From the NCBI GenBank assembly GCA_023897205.1, contig JAHWDD010000003.1:2483665-2547664 (forward strand): DNA of 64,000 bases, written 5' to 3'. A model generated the notes under the pieces. It ran no database searches, was not told where the DNA came from, and saw only the letters and a program-made list of their open reading frames with translations. A program made the position numbers and the translations under genes. Below, in pieces: positions 32,585-44,892 of this stretch. This stretch comes from Exophiala sp. HKRS030 (Eukaryota > Ascomycota > Eurotiomycetes > Chaetothyriales > Herpotrichiellaceae). The first letter of the stretch is position 1. Each line of letters starts with the position of its first letter.

Positions 32585-34443
32585 TCACACCCCAGAGTCA
32601 ATCAATTCAATCTGGCCTGTGGCCACTATGGCCTTCCAGTCCTTGCACACCTGATAGGTGTTATCTGGGATAGGCAGGTTCTTGATCTTGTCCGGCTGTT
32701 CGAGGACGTCCACAGTCAATCCAGTAGCTGCATGCCAAACTAGGTGACAGTGAAAGGCCCACGAACCAGGATTATCACCATCGGCTTGCCACACCAGATA
32801 TCCATTGGCTGGCACGTTCTGCACGTCTCTTCGTTGCGGATTCTCTGGTCGCACAATGGTTTTGCCGTCCCAGGTTCCCGTTCCGACCGCCAAGATATAC
32901 ATATTGTGACCGTGGAAGTGCATTGGATGAGGTGAAGGAGACTGGTTGTTCACGATGAATCGGTATGAAGCGGCTGAACCAGTGTTGATGACATTTCTCT
33001 CAGATGGAAATGTATTGTTCCCGGATTTGGCTTGGAGCAAAGACGGTTGGCCAAGATCCGCGCGGAAGGACGAGTCATTCATCTGCCAAAGCCAAACGGC
33101 TGATGCATTTTGGCGAACGGTCATATTTAAAGTGTAAGTCGTCTCCGGGGCTCCCGGCGCTATAGGATATAGCGGTATGGTCCTTCCAAGCGGATCATTG
33201 TCACATCCTGCACTATAACTCAAGGCCAACGATTTTGGCGCAGTCCTCAAATCTGCCTCTTCGTAGTATAGGCCAGCCAAAGCAAATGGTTGCCTACTGG
33301 TTGTGCATGTCGCATTGCTCCGAATCCAATATATCCCTCGTGGATCAGTGAGTCCTTGAACGACAACGTCTGTTCTTTGACCAACGCCAAGAGTGACTAC
33401 GTCGGTTGTATAAGGCTGTTGTTCTGTGAGCGACGTGCAAAATTATTCTAGGTCACTTGTCCTTACCTTGACCGCCACAAAATCATTCTCAATCACGGTC
33501 ATGGTGTGACCATCAATAGAAAACTGTTGGGTTGCATCAGCGCCGCTATTGATTAGTCGTAGGCGGTGACGCCTCCCTGCCTGAAATTTAAACTTTGATA
33601 GACCAGCATTATTAAAACATCTGACAGTCTTGTTGAGGGCAGTAGAGCAATCAAAGTTCATCTTGCCATTGATCAGATTATTATCACTGGTCGGCTTTGG
33701 TGGTGGAAGACCGGGACGAGCAGCTACTACATCCTTGACCATGGTGCGGGAGCTGACATGATAATAGTCAGAGAGCATAATTGGCCCTAGATCAATATCG
33801 TAGTCTTTCTCGTTTGGTCCATAAACGACGATGGGGCCCACAACACCATCAGCGTATTGAGAGGAATAATGAGCGTGATACCAAGTTGTACCGAAAAGTT
33901 CAGCTCGAAATTTGTATGTGAAGGATTTCTGCGGTGCGATAGGACATTGTGTAAATCCTCGAAAAGTCAGCATCCGAGATATCGAAGATTATGTTCGACA
34001 TTACCAGGCGTTCCGTCCATCCATTGGTTTTGATGTTGGAGAAAGCCATGCCAATGTATCGATGTACCTTCAAGTGGAGAAGATATGTTGTTGGTTACTT
34101 TAACGACGATTGTGTCACCCCAATTAGCTTCTATGGTTGGACCCGGATATTGTCCGTTGACCAGAACTAGGTTTCGTTCATATCCGTCCGGATACAATAT
34201 TCCTCGAGAAATAACAAAGTCGTAGTTTCGAACAACCCCAGTCTCTGGAGCCTGGTTGTATGGGTTAGTATTTGTGCAGTTGCGTGTGCTCCAGGGAAAA
34301 CCGTCAGGAAGAGGATTGTTAAGTAGGAATCTGGGTAGAATAGGGGCCGAAACGGTGCCGAGGAGGCTTGGTCCGTTGGTGACAATTTGATCAAGAGTGT
34401 TTGCGAGGGACAAGCCTGCAGCAACGAGAGAAAAGACACCCAT
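32585..34443 (-). CDS. Multicopper oxidase 1 (ascomycete laccase-like), secreted
   Basis: Three exons (34443-34005, 33957-33467, 33415-32585; introns 47 and 51 nt), 586 residues. The second acceptor is placed at CAACAG so that Val-Lys is followed by Pro-Tyr-Thr-Thr-Asp-Val, the family order. A hydrophobic N-terminus suggests secretion. All four copper-binding blocks are present: HWHGF with a downstream Asp-Gly, WYHAHYSSQYADG, HPMHFHGHNMY and WAFHCHLVWHAATGL. The residue ten positions after the type 1 Cys is Leu, which in laccases is the axial position and favours a moderate to high redox potential. Substrates of ascomycete enzymes include phenols, melanin precursors and metals; none can be chosen here. 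A second, divergent multicopper oxidase lies at 55037-57061. Confidence 0.93.
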
Positions 34444-35257
34444 GGTGAATACTTATGTAAACTTCCGATACATTGGTTGAGAAATCAAAGGCGCAACTGA
34501 TTAAGATCTGATATAGCTTTCAAATTGGAAGCATATTGTAGAAAGCATGGCAAAACAACAGCGTCAGGAATGCTCTCCATTTCTTTCTCATTTGTGTTTT
34601 GCCGGAATTTTCGTCGTCGATCACTCACCTTGCTTCATTTTTGATGGCGGAGATTATGAGGGAGGTCGAGAGATCTGAGACATTTTCATGGGGAACTCCG
34701 GCAAGGAGGAATTCAACCCCTGTGCCCAAAATTGGACTGCATATCCAGACGGATGATCCTAAGCGCTCTGCTGGAAAAGTGTTGTGATGCTACAGAGTCA
34801 ACATGGTTGCAACAAGATGACGGTCCTCGCCCAAGGGAACAAAGAGCAAACCCCACGATATCCGCTCTGTCGCTTCATGCTAAGTAAATTTTGTTTCACA
34901 AGACGTGGCTAGAGTCGATATCGATCAAGGTCGCTCGACTATGATCCTCAAGATATTCTCTATCTTGTGGTTGCTTGTAAGAACGGTGGGTAGGTTTTGG
35001 TGATGTACCCTTGACCGTCGAGGTTCGATAGGGGTCGTTCGAATTGACTACAGAGCAGGGACTGCTGACGTCATTCCTAGTCCTGGGCTTCCGCAAGAAC
35101 TTGGGTCGGTCTCCCGTAAAATCATGAACTTGCCGTCTCCTAGAAACGACGACTCTGCACAGCATTCGAATCCCTCCCAAGACGAAAATCAGGACGATCC
35201 TCGTCCATAGCGTTGTACGCAATGCTTCAATAACATCAAGTTCGCGACAAATAGACA
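34444..35257. other. Divergent promoter region, 0.81 kb
   Basis: Between the starts of multicopper oxidase 1 (minus) and the PTEN homologue (plus). A minus-strand open frame at 34896-35351 overlaps the PTEN start and has no motif. Confidence 0.5.
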
Positions 35258-36971
35258 ATGGTAGGCATCGTATCGTGGTAACCCTTAAGAAACCATGCTC
35301 ACAATGTCCAGGCTTCAATCCTGCGCCAAATTGTCGCAGGCCCACGGGCAAGACATCCAGAGGCCGGCTTGGATCTCTGCTATATGACCGATTTCAGTAT
35401 GAGATTGTCTTGGACTCTGTTCGCTTGCATCACTCTAACACGATTCAGTTATTGTTACCTCTGGACCAAGTTCGGTATGGCCAAAGAAGGCATATCGCAA
35501 TCCCCTCGATCAGCTCGTCGCCTTTCTAGATCGGAAGCACGGGCAAGACTGGTCAATATTCGAGTTTAGAGCCGAGGGCACTGGTTATCCCGACTCAGAA
35601 GTTTACAATAGAATCCATCATTTTCCCTGGCCCGATCATCATCCCCCTCCTTTTGCGATAATTCCCAACCTCATGGCTGCAATGCGGAACTGGATACAAA
35701 GACTAGACGAAGGTCAGAGTCAAAAAGCTGAAAAGAAGCCTCCAAGAGTTGCCGTTGTACATTGTAAAGCGGGTAAAGGTCGAAGCGGCACTGTCGCCTG
35801 CTCATATTTGATCAGTGAAGAAGGCTGGAAGAAACAAGATGCACTAGATCGCTTCACGTCTCGAAGGATGCGATCCGGCTTCGGCAATGGGGTAAGCATA
35901 CCAAGTCAATTGAGATGGGTCAATTATGTCGATCGGTGGACCAACAATATGGGCAAGAAATATATTGAGAGACCAGTCGAAGTGGTTGAAATTCATGTAT
36001 GGGGCTTGAGAGACGGAGTCAAAGTCTCTGTTGAAGGTTACGTTGATAGCGGCCGCCGGATTCGCCATTTCCACACCTTCACTAGAGAGGAGAAGACGGT
36101 AGTGGAAGACGGCAGAGTAGAATCTTCACAGCCACCAATTGACCGCAATCAGGTGAGGGATGATTCACAGATCTTGGTCAAGCCAGCAGAAGGAACCCCT
36201 CAATCCTCGACCAGTAATCTCTCAGGGAAGTACCCTGCAACTGCTCAGTCCGTCATTCTCAAGCCCTCAACGTCCCTGATTCTACCTACGAGCGACGTCA
36301 ATGTTGATTTCGAGCGGCGGAACAAGGCTTCCTACACTGGCTGGACTATGGTCACCTCTCTCGCACATGTCTGGTTCAATACCTATTTCGAAGGCGGCTA
36401 CGAAGGTCATGATTCTGGAGTCTTCGAAATCGAATGGGACGCAATGGACGGGATAAAAGGCAGTGCTCGAAAGGGCACAAGAGCTTTGGACCGATTAAAG
36501 GTTGTATGGAAATACGCCGAGACTGGACTGGATGGTATCGCAACCACAAGAGAGATCAAGGAACCCGAAAAGGGTGAACCTGTACCTGAGAATCCACCGG
36601 CTGATTGGCGAGGGGAAGAAAGTCAAGAGAATCAACCATCTGATGGAGTTGATAGTGGTCGGCCTGGAGGGACTGCCCTCACAATCGGCGCCACCATCAG
36701 CCAAGGAGCGGCAACATTAGGAAAAGAGCTTGGGTTGAGAAAGAGTGAACCAGACAGTGCGAATCTTAGTCGAGCTTCCAGTATCAAGGAGACGGGGCCA
36801 ACAGGAAACCCACCGATCCAAAATGGCGTTCAAGACGTTGATTCTGATGACGAAGGTGTCAAGCCCAGTGGCCCATCAGGCGAGGACTATGTCGCCTACG
36901 ATTCTGAGAATGAGGGAGAGGGCCAAGGGGGACTGGTTTGGGCAAAACTGCCCATATGTTGTCCACCATGA
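35258..36971 (+). CDS. tep1: PTEN-type phosphatidylinositol 3-phosphatase homologue
   Basis: Three exons. The first is just the ATG (35258-35260), followed by a 51-nt intron (GTAGGC donor), then 35312-35396, a 52-nt intron, and 35449-36971; 536 residues. The N-terminus reads Met-Ala-Ser-Ile-Leu-Arg-Gln-Ile-Val-Ala-Gly-Pro, then GLDLCYMTDFIIVTSGP and YRNPLDQLVAFLD, matching the PTEN N-terminal segment. The catalytic P-loop is HCKAGKGRSG with Cys at about residue 135; both Lys residues of the PTEN P-loop are kept, which fits 3-phosphoinositide rather than protein substrates. A C2-like region follows (about 200-390), then a disordered acidic tail. PTEN opposes PI3-kinase signalling; fungal homologues affect growth and virulence. 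The start model relies on homology because exon 1 is a single codon. Confidence 0.88.
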
Positions 36972-37225
36972 AACCTTCATAGAGAAAGGGGAAAGCCAAC
37001 GAACAACAGCGGTCACGATTTGAGAAACAATGAAGTTATGATACCCTAAGATGAACCCCTTTCCGCAAGATCGAAACAGTTTCTTAGTGAATCGGACATT
37101 CTATTGGCCTCATCTCACTTACATATGAGCAAACGCTTTTCTTCCGTGCTAAACAGCCATCGTTGACGATAGGCACGCAAACGGCATATTGACCTTGAAC
37201 CATTTTATGTCCAAAAGAGCCTGGC

Positions 37226-38086
37226 CTATGACTTTTGAGCACTTGCCCCAACAATCTTTTCAACGATGATCTGTGGAATCAATCCGGGAAACTGTGCTTG
37301 AGGAACATGCCCTGCCTTGAGACGATGCACATCTACCTTCTGACCAGACTCTCTCTCGATCAGGTCAATCCCTCCCTGCTGTCCCTCAGGCGGGATAATC
37401 AGATCGTTTTCACAAAAGAAGTACGATACCGCGACGTCCTTCCATGCAGGGTAGGTCAAGGGGCCGGCATAGCTAACTACTGAATGAACATCCATCTCGG
37501 AAGCCCACTTGATGCCTTCGGCTTCAGGGAGGTCGCCGAAGACGATTTTGGCGTTGATGTCGTGAGGAGGTTGGATGATGTAGTCGTCCTACATGACCAA
37601 AAATTAGAATGGTTTTTCGTGGGTGAAGCCTTCGAAGAACGACAATGTCTAATGGGTTGCAAGAGCACTTACTTCGACAGACAAGAATTCAGGCATAGTT
37701 CCGTTAAAAGCGTCTGTCAATTTCCCACCGACTGGAACGACAACTGAAGTGACATAAATGATACGGACGACACCGGTTGTCAATCCATGAGCCTCGCGTG
37801 TCTTCTTTGCGATTCCTCGGACGGCTTCTGTCCCTGGAATGCCACCGTATGAATGTGTGATGATGATGACATCCTTTCCTTGGCCCAAATATTTCAAGGC
37901 GACCTGGCGAACAGCGACTGCGTCCTCGTCCATGGTCGCCGCTGGCAGGGGATCGCGACGACCAACAGACGGAAGCTGGACGGTTTCAGCCTCATAGCCC
38001 AGTTCGTTGAATTTGGCTATTTCTTGCCGATAGATAGGCGCGGGGCCGGATGTGCCGGGGACGAGGACAAAGACTGGTTTTGCCAT
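37226..38086 (-). CDS. Alpha/beta hydrolase (Abhydrolase_6-like)
   Basis: Two exons (38086-37673 and 37588-37226) around an 84-nt intron with a GTAAGT donor, 258 residues. The N-terminal strand and oxyanion loop read FVLVPGTSG, the nucleophile elbow is Thr-His-Ser-Tyr-Gly-Gly, and the catalytic His is likely in KAGHVPQA near the C-terminus, with an Asp/Glu in a CENDLIIPPEGQ stretch. This compact form without a large lid is frequent in fungal esterases of the plant SABP2/methyl-esterase-like type, so small ester substrates are plausible. I chose the ATG at 38086, just before the first strand; an upstream in-frame ATG at 38152 would add 22 residues of unlikely sequence. Cytosolic. Confidence 0.85.
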
Positions 38087-38814
38087 TTGAATCACTAAGC
38101 GGCGTGGGTGAGAGTTTTGTTCAAGGTTACAGCTGAGAGAAATCCAAGTCAAATCCGAGAAGTCGGAGTTTTATATAAGTGTTCATCGAACCTCTGTCAG
38201 CGCATGTGACTGGGGACGGTCTCACTATTCCATGTCCTACTTTGATGAACTTACTTCGTCCGAGGTATGGCAGTCTGCACATTCATGAAGGCTGTGAGGC
38301 AAAACAAAGAGCAGAAAGACGAGGTTGGGGTCGAATGAGCCGTGTAAGGGTCAGAAACTGGGGCGGGGTCATAAATTAGCGTGTCTGGTCACGTGTTCGT
38401 ACTCGGGTGCTCGACGAAGTTCTGGAACTCGGACGACTTCACGGAGGGATGGGCACGGGAGCTTCAATCAGACCGAACGACCAGACATGGCGAGGGGACC
38501 TGATGGTCTCGGCGGAAGCCCTACCCCTCTTGTCGATACCTGTGTCAAGAGCACTGGGCGCCTCATTCTAACGGTTTTGCCAAAGAACATTTTCGTCCCT
38601 GATCACCATCACGACCTAGGCTTCGAGGCCATTTGGTGATGAAATCAAGTTGAATAGCCCTCCTCCGAGCTTTTGTCCGTGAAGTCTTCTCTCACAACCA
38701 AATTTCTTGACGCGCCAACCCGTCTTCCTACGGATGATTTTGAGCTTCTTGACCCGCGGTGCCTATATGACATTGATGAGCTAATTCCTGACCATCGACA
38801 GCAATTCGGTCAGA
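38087..38814. other. Divergent promoter region, 0.73 kb
   Basis: Between the alpha/beta hydrolase (minus) and the small bZIP gene (plus). No site identified. Confidence 0.5.
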
Positions 38815-39530
38815 ATGGAGAACAAAAAATCGAGTAACAATGATTCCTGGTACGGTGTCACCGATCCGCGGAAACGGAAACAGATACAAGACCGACTCGC
38901 CCAGAGAGCACGCAGTATGTAGGCTGTTGTTTGTGGTTTCATTGACCTCTGACTTACTGAATCCTAGGGAAGCGAGTGGCAGAAGCTCATGCGAATGGGA
39001 ATGCTTGCTTGTCGCTAAGCCGCGGAAGGACAAAAGCCGTCTCCAGTAAAGACTCGGGCATATCCCCTGAGTCGTCGTCTGTTGTCGCTAGTGGCGGTCA
39101 AATCGACTTGGATCCCACGTTGATTCCGATTGAGCTTGTAGCACCCCTCGCAGTCGACCATCGCTATCTTCCCAATGCTAAAATGACTGCCATCATGGCC
39201 TTGTGGGTCAATGGCAATCTACTTGGTCTCACATGCGATGTTTCAGCTGTGATCGTCTCTCAACCCCAGCCGGATCATGTTCCAAAGTCTTTACATCCTA
39301 CGGCTTTGCAGTTGTCGACCCCTCATGTTGATTGGATCGATCGATGGCCCTTTCCTCGAATGCGTGACAACATGATTCTCATGAAGGACGTGCTTGATTT
39401 CGGTCAAATTTTCCAGGACTTCTTCCTCATGCGATCATTCAGTGTCGAGGAAGGAAGCAATGCGTGGGATGCCGCCGGCTGGCAGATTTATCCCGAGTTC
39501 AATGTTAAATGGGGTTATTTGTGGTGTTGA
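38815..39530 (+). CDS. Small bZIP/DUF3425 protein, short C-terminus
   Basis: Two exons (38815-38914, 38968-39530; intron 53 nt with GTATGT donor), 220 residues. The N-terminus has the WYGVTDPRKRKQIQDRLAQRARRKR-like basic region (motif begins at residue 13) typical of fungal bZIP proteins with a DUF3425 domain. The zipper part is weak, since few heptad leucines follow. The C-terminal half shows DUF3425 features: Pro-His-Val-Asp-Trp-Ile-Asp-Arg-Trp-Pro-Phe and a Trp-Asp-x2-Gly-Trp block. The protein stops shortly after a Val-Lys-Trp-Gly-Tyr stretch, where relatives usually continue with a further helix. It may be naturally short or slightly truncated. Regulatory target unknown. Confidence 0.75.
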
Positions 39531-41982
39531 ATCTGGGTGTCTCCCGCGCTGACGATGCTACTCTCCCGAATGAATGCCTCATACATGAGCGTGTCATGAT
39601 CATAAGCTGAGTCGACCAGGCACCGACACCATCTGGACCTCAATTTGCGCGATTCTTCACATCCCTTTTCATCGGCTCGGATTACTCCGCAGCTAAACAG
39701 GCTCAGGGTCGAGTTTGAGATAGTGGACACCGAAGTACCTAGATGTCAGTTTCTGTCCCGACTTTGTGCATATTGGGAAGCATCGTTCACTTGCATGTGG
39801 TCTCGAACAATATTGACATGGGTGGAGCAGACCACAGTCTCTTCCATAAAGGCTCGACTGTCAGCCTGTCATAGCGAAATAAACACAGCCCAGTTGGTTG
39901 AATCGGCACCTACAGCGGTCCTCCGCCTGGCGCTGGCGCTTTCGTGGGAGACTTATCAGTCCGACCCAGATGTCCTCACACCTCTGTCTTGCCAACACAC
40001 TGTGGGATCTTTGGTGCAGAAACTGCGGGGATATGGATGATGAAGTCGCAGTAAGGCCTCGTAGATGGGAGCTTTTGAAGAGGATAAGTGATATTAGATC
40101 AAGTATTCAGTGGTGACGCCTTACTTGGAAGATCTTATCTGTTCAGGCTTCGATGTGTTAAGAGTTATGGACTTTACGAGTCCTATGCCTCATCTGTAGC
40201 GTCCAATGGAGTTGAGTTATAATTGTAATGGCACAATTGCGTGCGCTCGACTGGTCCCAGGCACGATTCAAATGAATAACAACAGATCAGGAGGAATGAT
40301 CGTGGACGGAGCAAAATTCATGGTTTTTCTACTTCTGTTTTCCTAGTCATGTGACCTTATCTACCCTCGAAGATTCCAAAGCATATGCTTCGTGTTAGGG
40401 CCGATACAGAGAGGGGAATCCTTAGCCACCACTTTCGAACCGGCTAATCGTGTAGTAATGGCATGAATATGGAGACTGTTTCAATATTCGGGATAGTCCC
40501 AGCGTCGATATCCAGCCTGCACAATATCCAAAGGGGTCACATAACTTCGCACAAATCAAGCCCACTTGGGGCGTCGCTTTCGTTGTTCAATATGATAACG
40601 CTTTGTCGGTCTTGATTTCACAGGAGTACTGTGGTGCGGGAGCCGATGTTTTCCGACCATGCCCATCTGTTCTAGTCAGGCGATGGCAGAACCATGGTAC
40701 CAGGCATAGGCCGAGCAGTTAGGGGTTCATTGTTAGAGGCTCGGTCGCTTTTACCATTTTCGATGCTTCCAGAGGTGAATCAGCCGCTTGATCGTACGTA
40801 AAGGTGCATAATAAGTAAATTATTTTACGGGTGTTCATCATTATTGCCAAAAGTGCTGCATTTGAGAAGCTTATGGTTCTATACTTCCCCCAGATATAGA
40901 ACTTAAGAATGTGACCCAAATTTCGGATTTCATGTTTTTATCCTTCCATTCTATTTCTTATGTCCTTCGCTTTCACGACGAGAAGGCCAGCAAGCAGATG
41001 ACTCATCTTTTGAGGAACGAACGAAGTTGGAGCGGACCGTGAGTCGACGTAGAGACACCATCTGGACGGGTAGCGATCAGGAAGCCAACAAAGGTCCACT
41101 GCAATGTGCCGGTGCATTTCTTTATGACATATCAATTATACTTCACATGCGTGTTCATTCGATACCATGCTGCCCCACCACGACAAAGGGACAGTAAAAT
41201 GTGTCAAGCGAGATCAGGCCTGCAGCCGGAGACGACCCAAAGCGTTCCTTGATTGAGCCAGTGTCCACATGGAGTGAAAATATGGTCAATGGTATCTTGG
41301 TTTATATCACGTACTTCAGGTTTACCGGCCGTATGGAAAAGACCAAATATCAGGACTGCTGTGACAGCCCTAACGAAAGTAAATCTGCTGGCTTGAAGAT
41401 TCTCGTCAAGAACAAGGCTTGAGCGTGGAGCAATAAAATCAGCATCTTTTGGAAATTTGGACGTGCGTATGCTATCTTCCAACGCAACAGTATCGACGTT
41501 GTTGATGTAGATACAAGTCTCAAGTCATATTCCAGGAGCAAATTCTTCGTTCAAGGACAAGTATAGAATGACATGGATCGGAAGCATTATCCAACTCATG
41601 GTCGTTCTCTTGCCATGTGAACCCTTCGATCTTTCTCAGCCCTATTCACAAGTTTTGCTTGTGACAGACTTCGAGTGCGGTTTCCATGACAGTTACACAA
41701 CGGAAAGTGGAATAGATTGATGTGTCGATAGCGGAGTTTGGCGAGAAGCTCAAAATGGTCGGATTTGGCCGCGCACTATCGCCTGTCAAACCCACAAAAC
41801 ACTGGGAATCTGACTGACGTGTGCACCAATTTAGCGATATTCTTCAGGCCAGGCCACGAGTTCCGCCCCGCTCCTCCCGGGCCCATGAAGCAAATCCCTG
41901 TCGGTAGACGACACTGTGCAATGATAGTAAGATTTCTTTCCTCATTGTCAGAACTTGATCTCGACGCAAGGCTGTCGGATCT
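39531..41982. other. Intergenic, 2.45 kb, no supported gene
   Basis: Lies between two 3' ends. Open frames up to 131 codons (39645-40040 plus) have no motif, start context or splice pattern of a gene. Several stretches are visibly AT-richer than the flanking genes, especially 40780-40920. No repeat or transposon ends recognised. Confidence 0.5.
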
Positions 41983-44206
41983 TCAAGAATTCATTGTCTG
42001 TTCGTAATAGGTATCATCTGCTGAAGGGTAGAAAGTGTCCATAGTCGTATCCTCATCTTCCTCCGCATGATGTTGCAACATTGGAAAAGATAGTCCTTTG
42101 CTATCAATTGAATCTGCTGCTTTCAAGAGCGCACCTACAGCCGACTCTAAGATACCACTGGCGATCTCTAAGAATTCCGCACTTTTGTTCGAAACTCGTA
42201 ATGTCCACCGATATTCTTGTAACCTTCGTTGATAGAATTCGGCCTCTTCTTGTGTGACTGAGGTCACAAAACACAACCCCGCAAATGTACCGATGAGGGC
42301 GAAGTTGAACTTTGAGGCAAAATACCAGAAGGATTGAAGATGTTCTGGTTTGAGTCTGTTGAAGAAGTCCATGGCACTGATCAACCGTGCTTTTGCGGCT
42401 GATCGACAGATCTGAATCATGTACGGGTCTGTGTTGTGGTTCAATGAACGTATCACCCGTCTGTGAAGAGTGATTTCCGTCGCAAAGTATGCTAGGTGTA
42501 GATAGCCCACCGAACTCAACTTGCCAACTCTGGTTGCATCCATGCGTAATGATTCAGGCATATCAGCGTACCATGAACGGAGTTTTAATTGTATGGGTTT
42601 TGCTCTCTCTAGGATTGCTTTGGTTGTGTCGTAAGAGTTCTTGACCTCACTTTCCGCCTTGAGGGAATACAATGCCTCCAAAACTTCCGAAAGCATTTTA
42701 GTGAGTGTGATCATGGCGCTAAACAATGTTCGACCTTTTTCGACTTCAGTGCTTCCTTCCTCACCGTCCTCGTCCGCGGCACTTTCTGGGAAATCACTAC
42801 TGATCACAGGTTGAACGGCCCAATTGGTCATAGATATGTGAGGAGGTCGTCCATAGATGAGAGCAGACCACGTGTCTTGCATAAACAACGCCCAGGCCAG
42901 TCTTTTGCGTAGACCTCTTTCCCAAGCCGGGACTCGCCAATTGGAACAATCAAGATGTAAACCTAGATCCTGACCAATGGCAACGAGCTGGGAAGTCAAT
43001 TGCCATCCTTGATTGCTATTGGGTCTTTGGAGGAGTAGAAGGCCAGCTTGCACCGTCGATAGCTTGGCACGGTATGAAACGTCCTGTAGGGTTCGATAAG
43101 CAATATCCTCGAGCTCGGCGACATCGGGTTTATTCAGTTTGGCAAGTTCGCTGCTGTACGACCACCAATTTAAGGCTAAGATGTATACCGCAGCAAGCAA
43201 TGGCGGTGAAAATTCTCGATGAATCCTTGCATATTTCTCGAGGTAGACTTTCTTGTGAAGGATTGGGAAACTGGGATGAACAATCCTGAAATATAGACGA
43301 ATGAGAGCCTCGCCGTGAGGTGCGACTATCCTCTCGATGTTATCGAGCTCCTCTACTTCACGGAAGTGATTCGGGGAATCGGCGTCCGCGTATTGATGGA
43401 AGAACTCGTTGGGTCCTACCTTGCGAAATGATCCTTGGTCCGCAGGACTTTCACCCTTAATGTCGTCGTACAGTCGGAGGTCTAGAAGAGCAAAGTCGTG
43501 TTCATCGGTAGGGCCGATATATTTTGCGTATCGATGATTTTGTAAGCTGGCCATGGTCAGACCATGAGGAAAATTGAGGTAAGGCATGATAAGGAATAAG
43601 ATGAGTCCAACATACCCAAGAGTCTTCTTCAACAAAGATTCACCCTGCAGGTTAGCATAATCATCGATAACAGGACCAGTACGAAGAGAATCAGCGGATT
43701 GCCTTCGCGGGGCATGCCCATTCCCATCGGAGCCTCTGTTATCTAGTTAGCTTGGTGCTTGATGATAGGGAATGGGGCGGACAGGTGTGGGCGGGAAAGG
43801 CTCACGATCTCCTCTGCCGAGCTAACGAAGTAGCCGACCCCATAGTGGTATCAGTGGTGGAATTCTGGTTCGTTGGTTTGCGTCGCCTCGGAGCTGCATC
43901 TTCAACAAAGGTACAAGATTGTTTGTGAAATTGACACATTACACATGAAGCGGCATCTAGCTCCATGACGCAGCGACTCTTTCGACGTCGACACTGTCAT
44001 TCCATGATCAGCAAATGTTCCACCGCCTGGTCATTTAGCGGGAAAAGCTGGAGGGGCAGGATTTACCGCATCGCAAGGCCTGTCGGGGCGTTGACTTGGG
44101 TTGGGGGTACCCGAGAGTTTGATAGGGACATGTCGCCCAGACTCCCAGACCTGGAACCTGGGTGAAGAGCTTCTGGAGTAGGATCGGCTTGAAAAGCACG
44201 CGACAT
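41983..44206 (-). CDS. Zn2Cys6 regulator, TamA/Dal81-like (probable one-base break near 44085-44107)
   Basis: Four exons (44206-44067, 43993-43806, 43735-43616, 43546-41983; introns 73, 70, 69 nt), about 670 residues. The zinc cluster spans the first intron: Pro-Cys-Asp-Ala, then Cys-Arg-Arg-Arg-Lys-Ser-Arg-Cys, Cys-Val-Met-Cys and a final Cys, with C-x2-C-x6-C-x8-C-x2-C-x6-C spacing. After a linker come the blocks KYIGPTDEHD, IVAPHGEALIRLYFRIVHPSFPI and SPPLLAAVYILALNWW, which I associate with the TamA/Dal81 family of nitrogen co-regulators; the Fungal_trans domain follows. In yeast, Dal81 is needed for allophanate-induced genes. The first exon reads MSRAFQADPTPEAL in frame from 44206 but reaches the zinc cluster in a different frame. 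One added base in the G4 at 44085-44088 or G5 at 44103-44107 fixes this. Same strand as the enzyme gene upstream. Confidence 0.85.
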
Positions 44207-44892
44207 GGTCAAGGTCATTGTTTATTACGGGGTAATCAGCAAGAGGCGTGCTTTATTGGCAATGAAAATTGCAGCATTATCAGTCAACGTCTTGTTGCTT
44301 TTGTGCCTGAAGATTGTGTAAAAAGGAAGGCGTCTGGATAAGCTCGTAGGCCTTGGTAGGCTGTTATGGAGCCCTGAGTGATTGTCGGAGGTCAGGTATC
44401 AGTGGTTATCGGGATGATGGGCCTGGACGGGCATGCAGATTGACAGATCTCGCCCTGGGCCAGTGTGCTGATTCAAAAAATGGATCTCGGGTTCGTAATA
44501 GGGCCAAAGTCGTGGGCACCCCAGGCGCCAGTAGCAATTGATTGAGTAACAAATAGCACCCTTGGCTTGATGAGAGGTTAGTGTTTCTTGGGCAGAGATA
44601 AGAAATCAGACGTTGTCATTGGTGGTGGGGGATGGGGTGGGATTGGGCTGAAGATTCCACCAACCACACCGACCAAATGCCAACGATATCACCAATTGCT
44701 GAAACCTTTCGATTGATAAAAGCCACAGATGTGTGAAACTGGCATTGCAAATGCCAAATACCTTTCATGAGGTCTCTATCGCCTCGAACGCTATGCATAC
44801 TCAAATTACAATGCACCGCCAGATACCGTTGGGATGTTGACTCACTGATCCACTGTCCAGGTGTGGTAATCCTGGACTACCAGGACCCACGA
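44207..44892. other. Spacer between enzyme and regulator genes, 0.69 kb
   Basis: 3' flank of the two-domain hydrolase and promoter of the TamA/Dal81-like gene. No gene seen. Confidence 0.5.

Noticed and set aside
21404..39530. Secondary-metabolite gene cluster around the DHA2 transporter, multicopper oxidase 1 and bZIP genes
   Set aside because: No polyketide synthase, peptide synthetase, terpene cyclase or other backbone enzyme is present, and housekeeping genes (LEO1, MOB2, PTEN) are interspersed.
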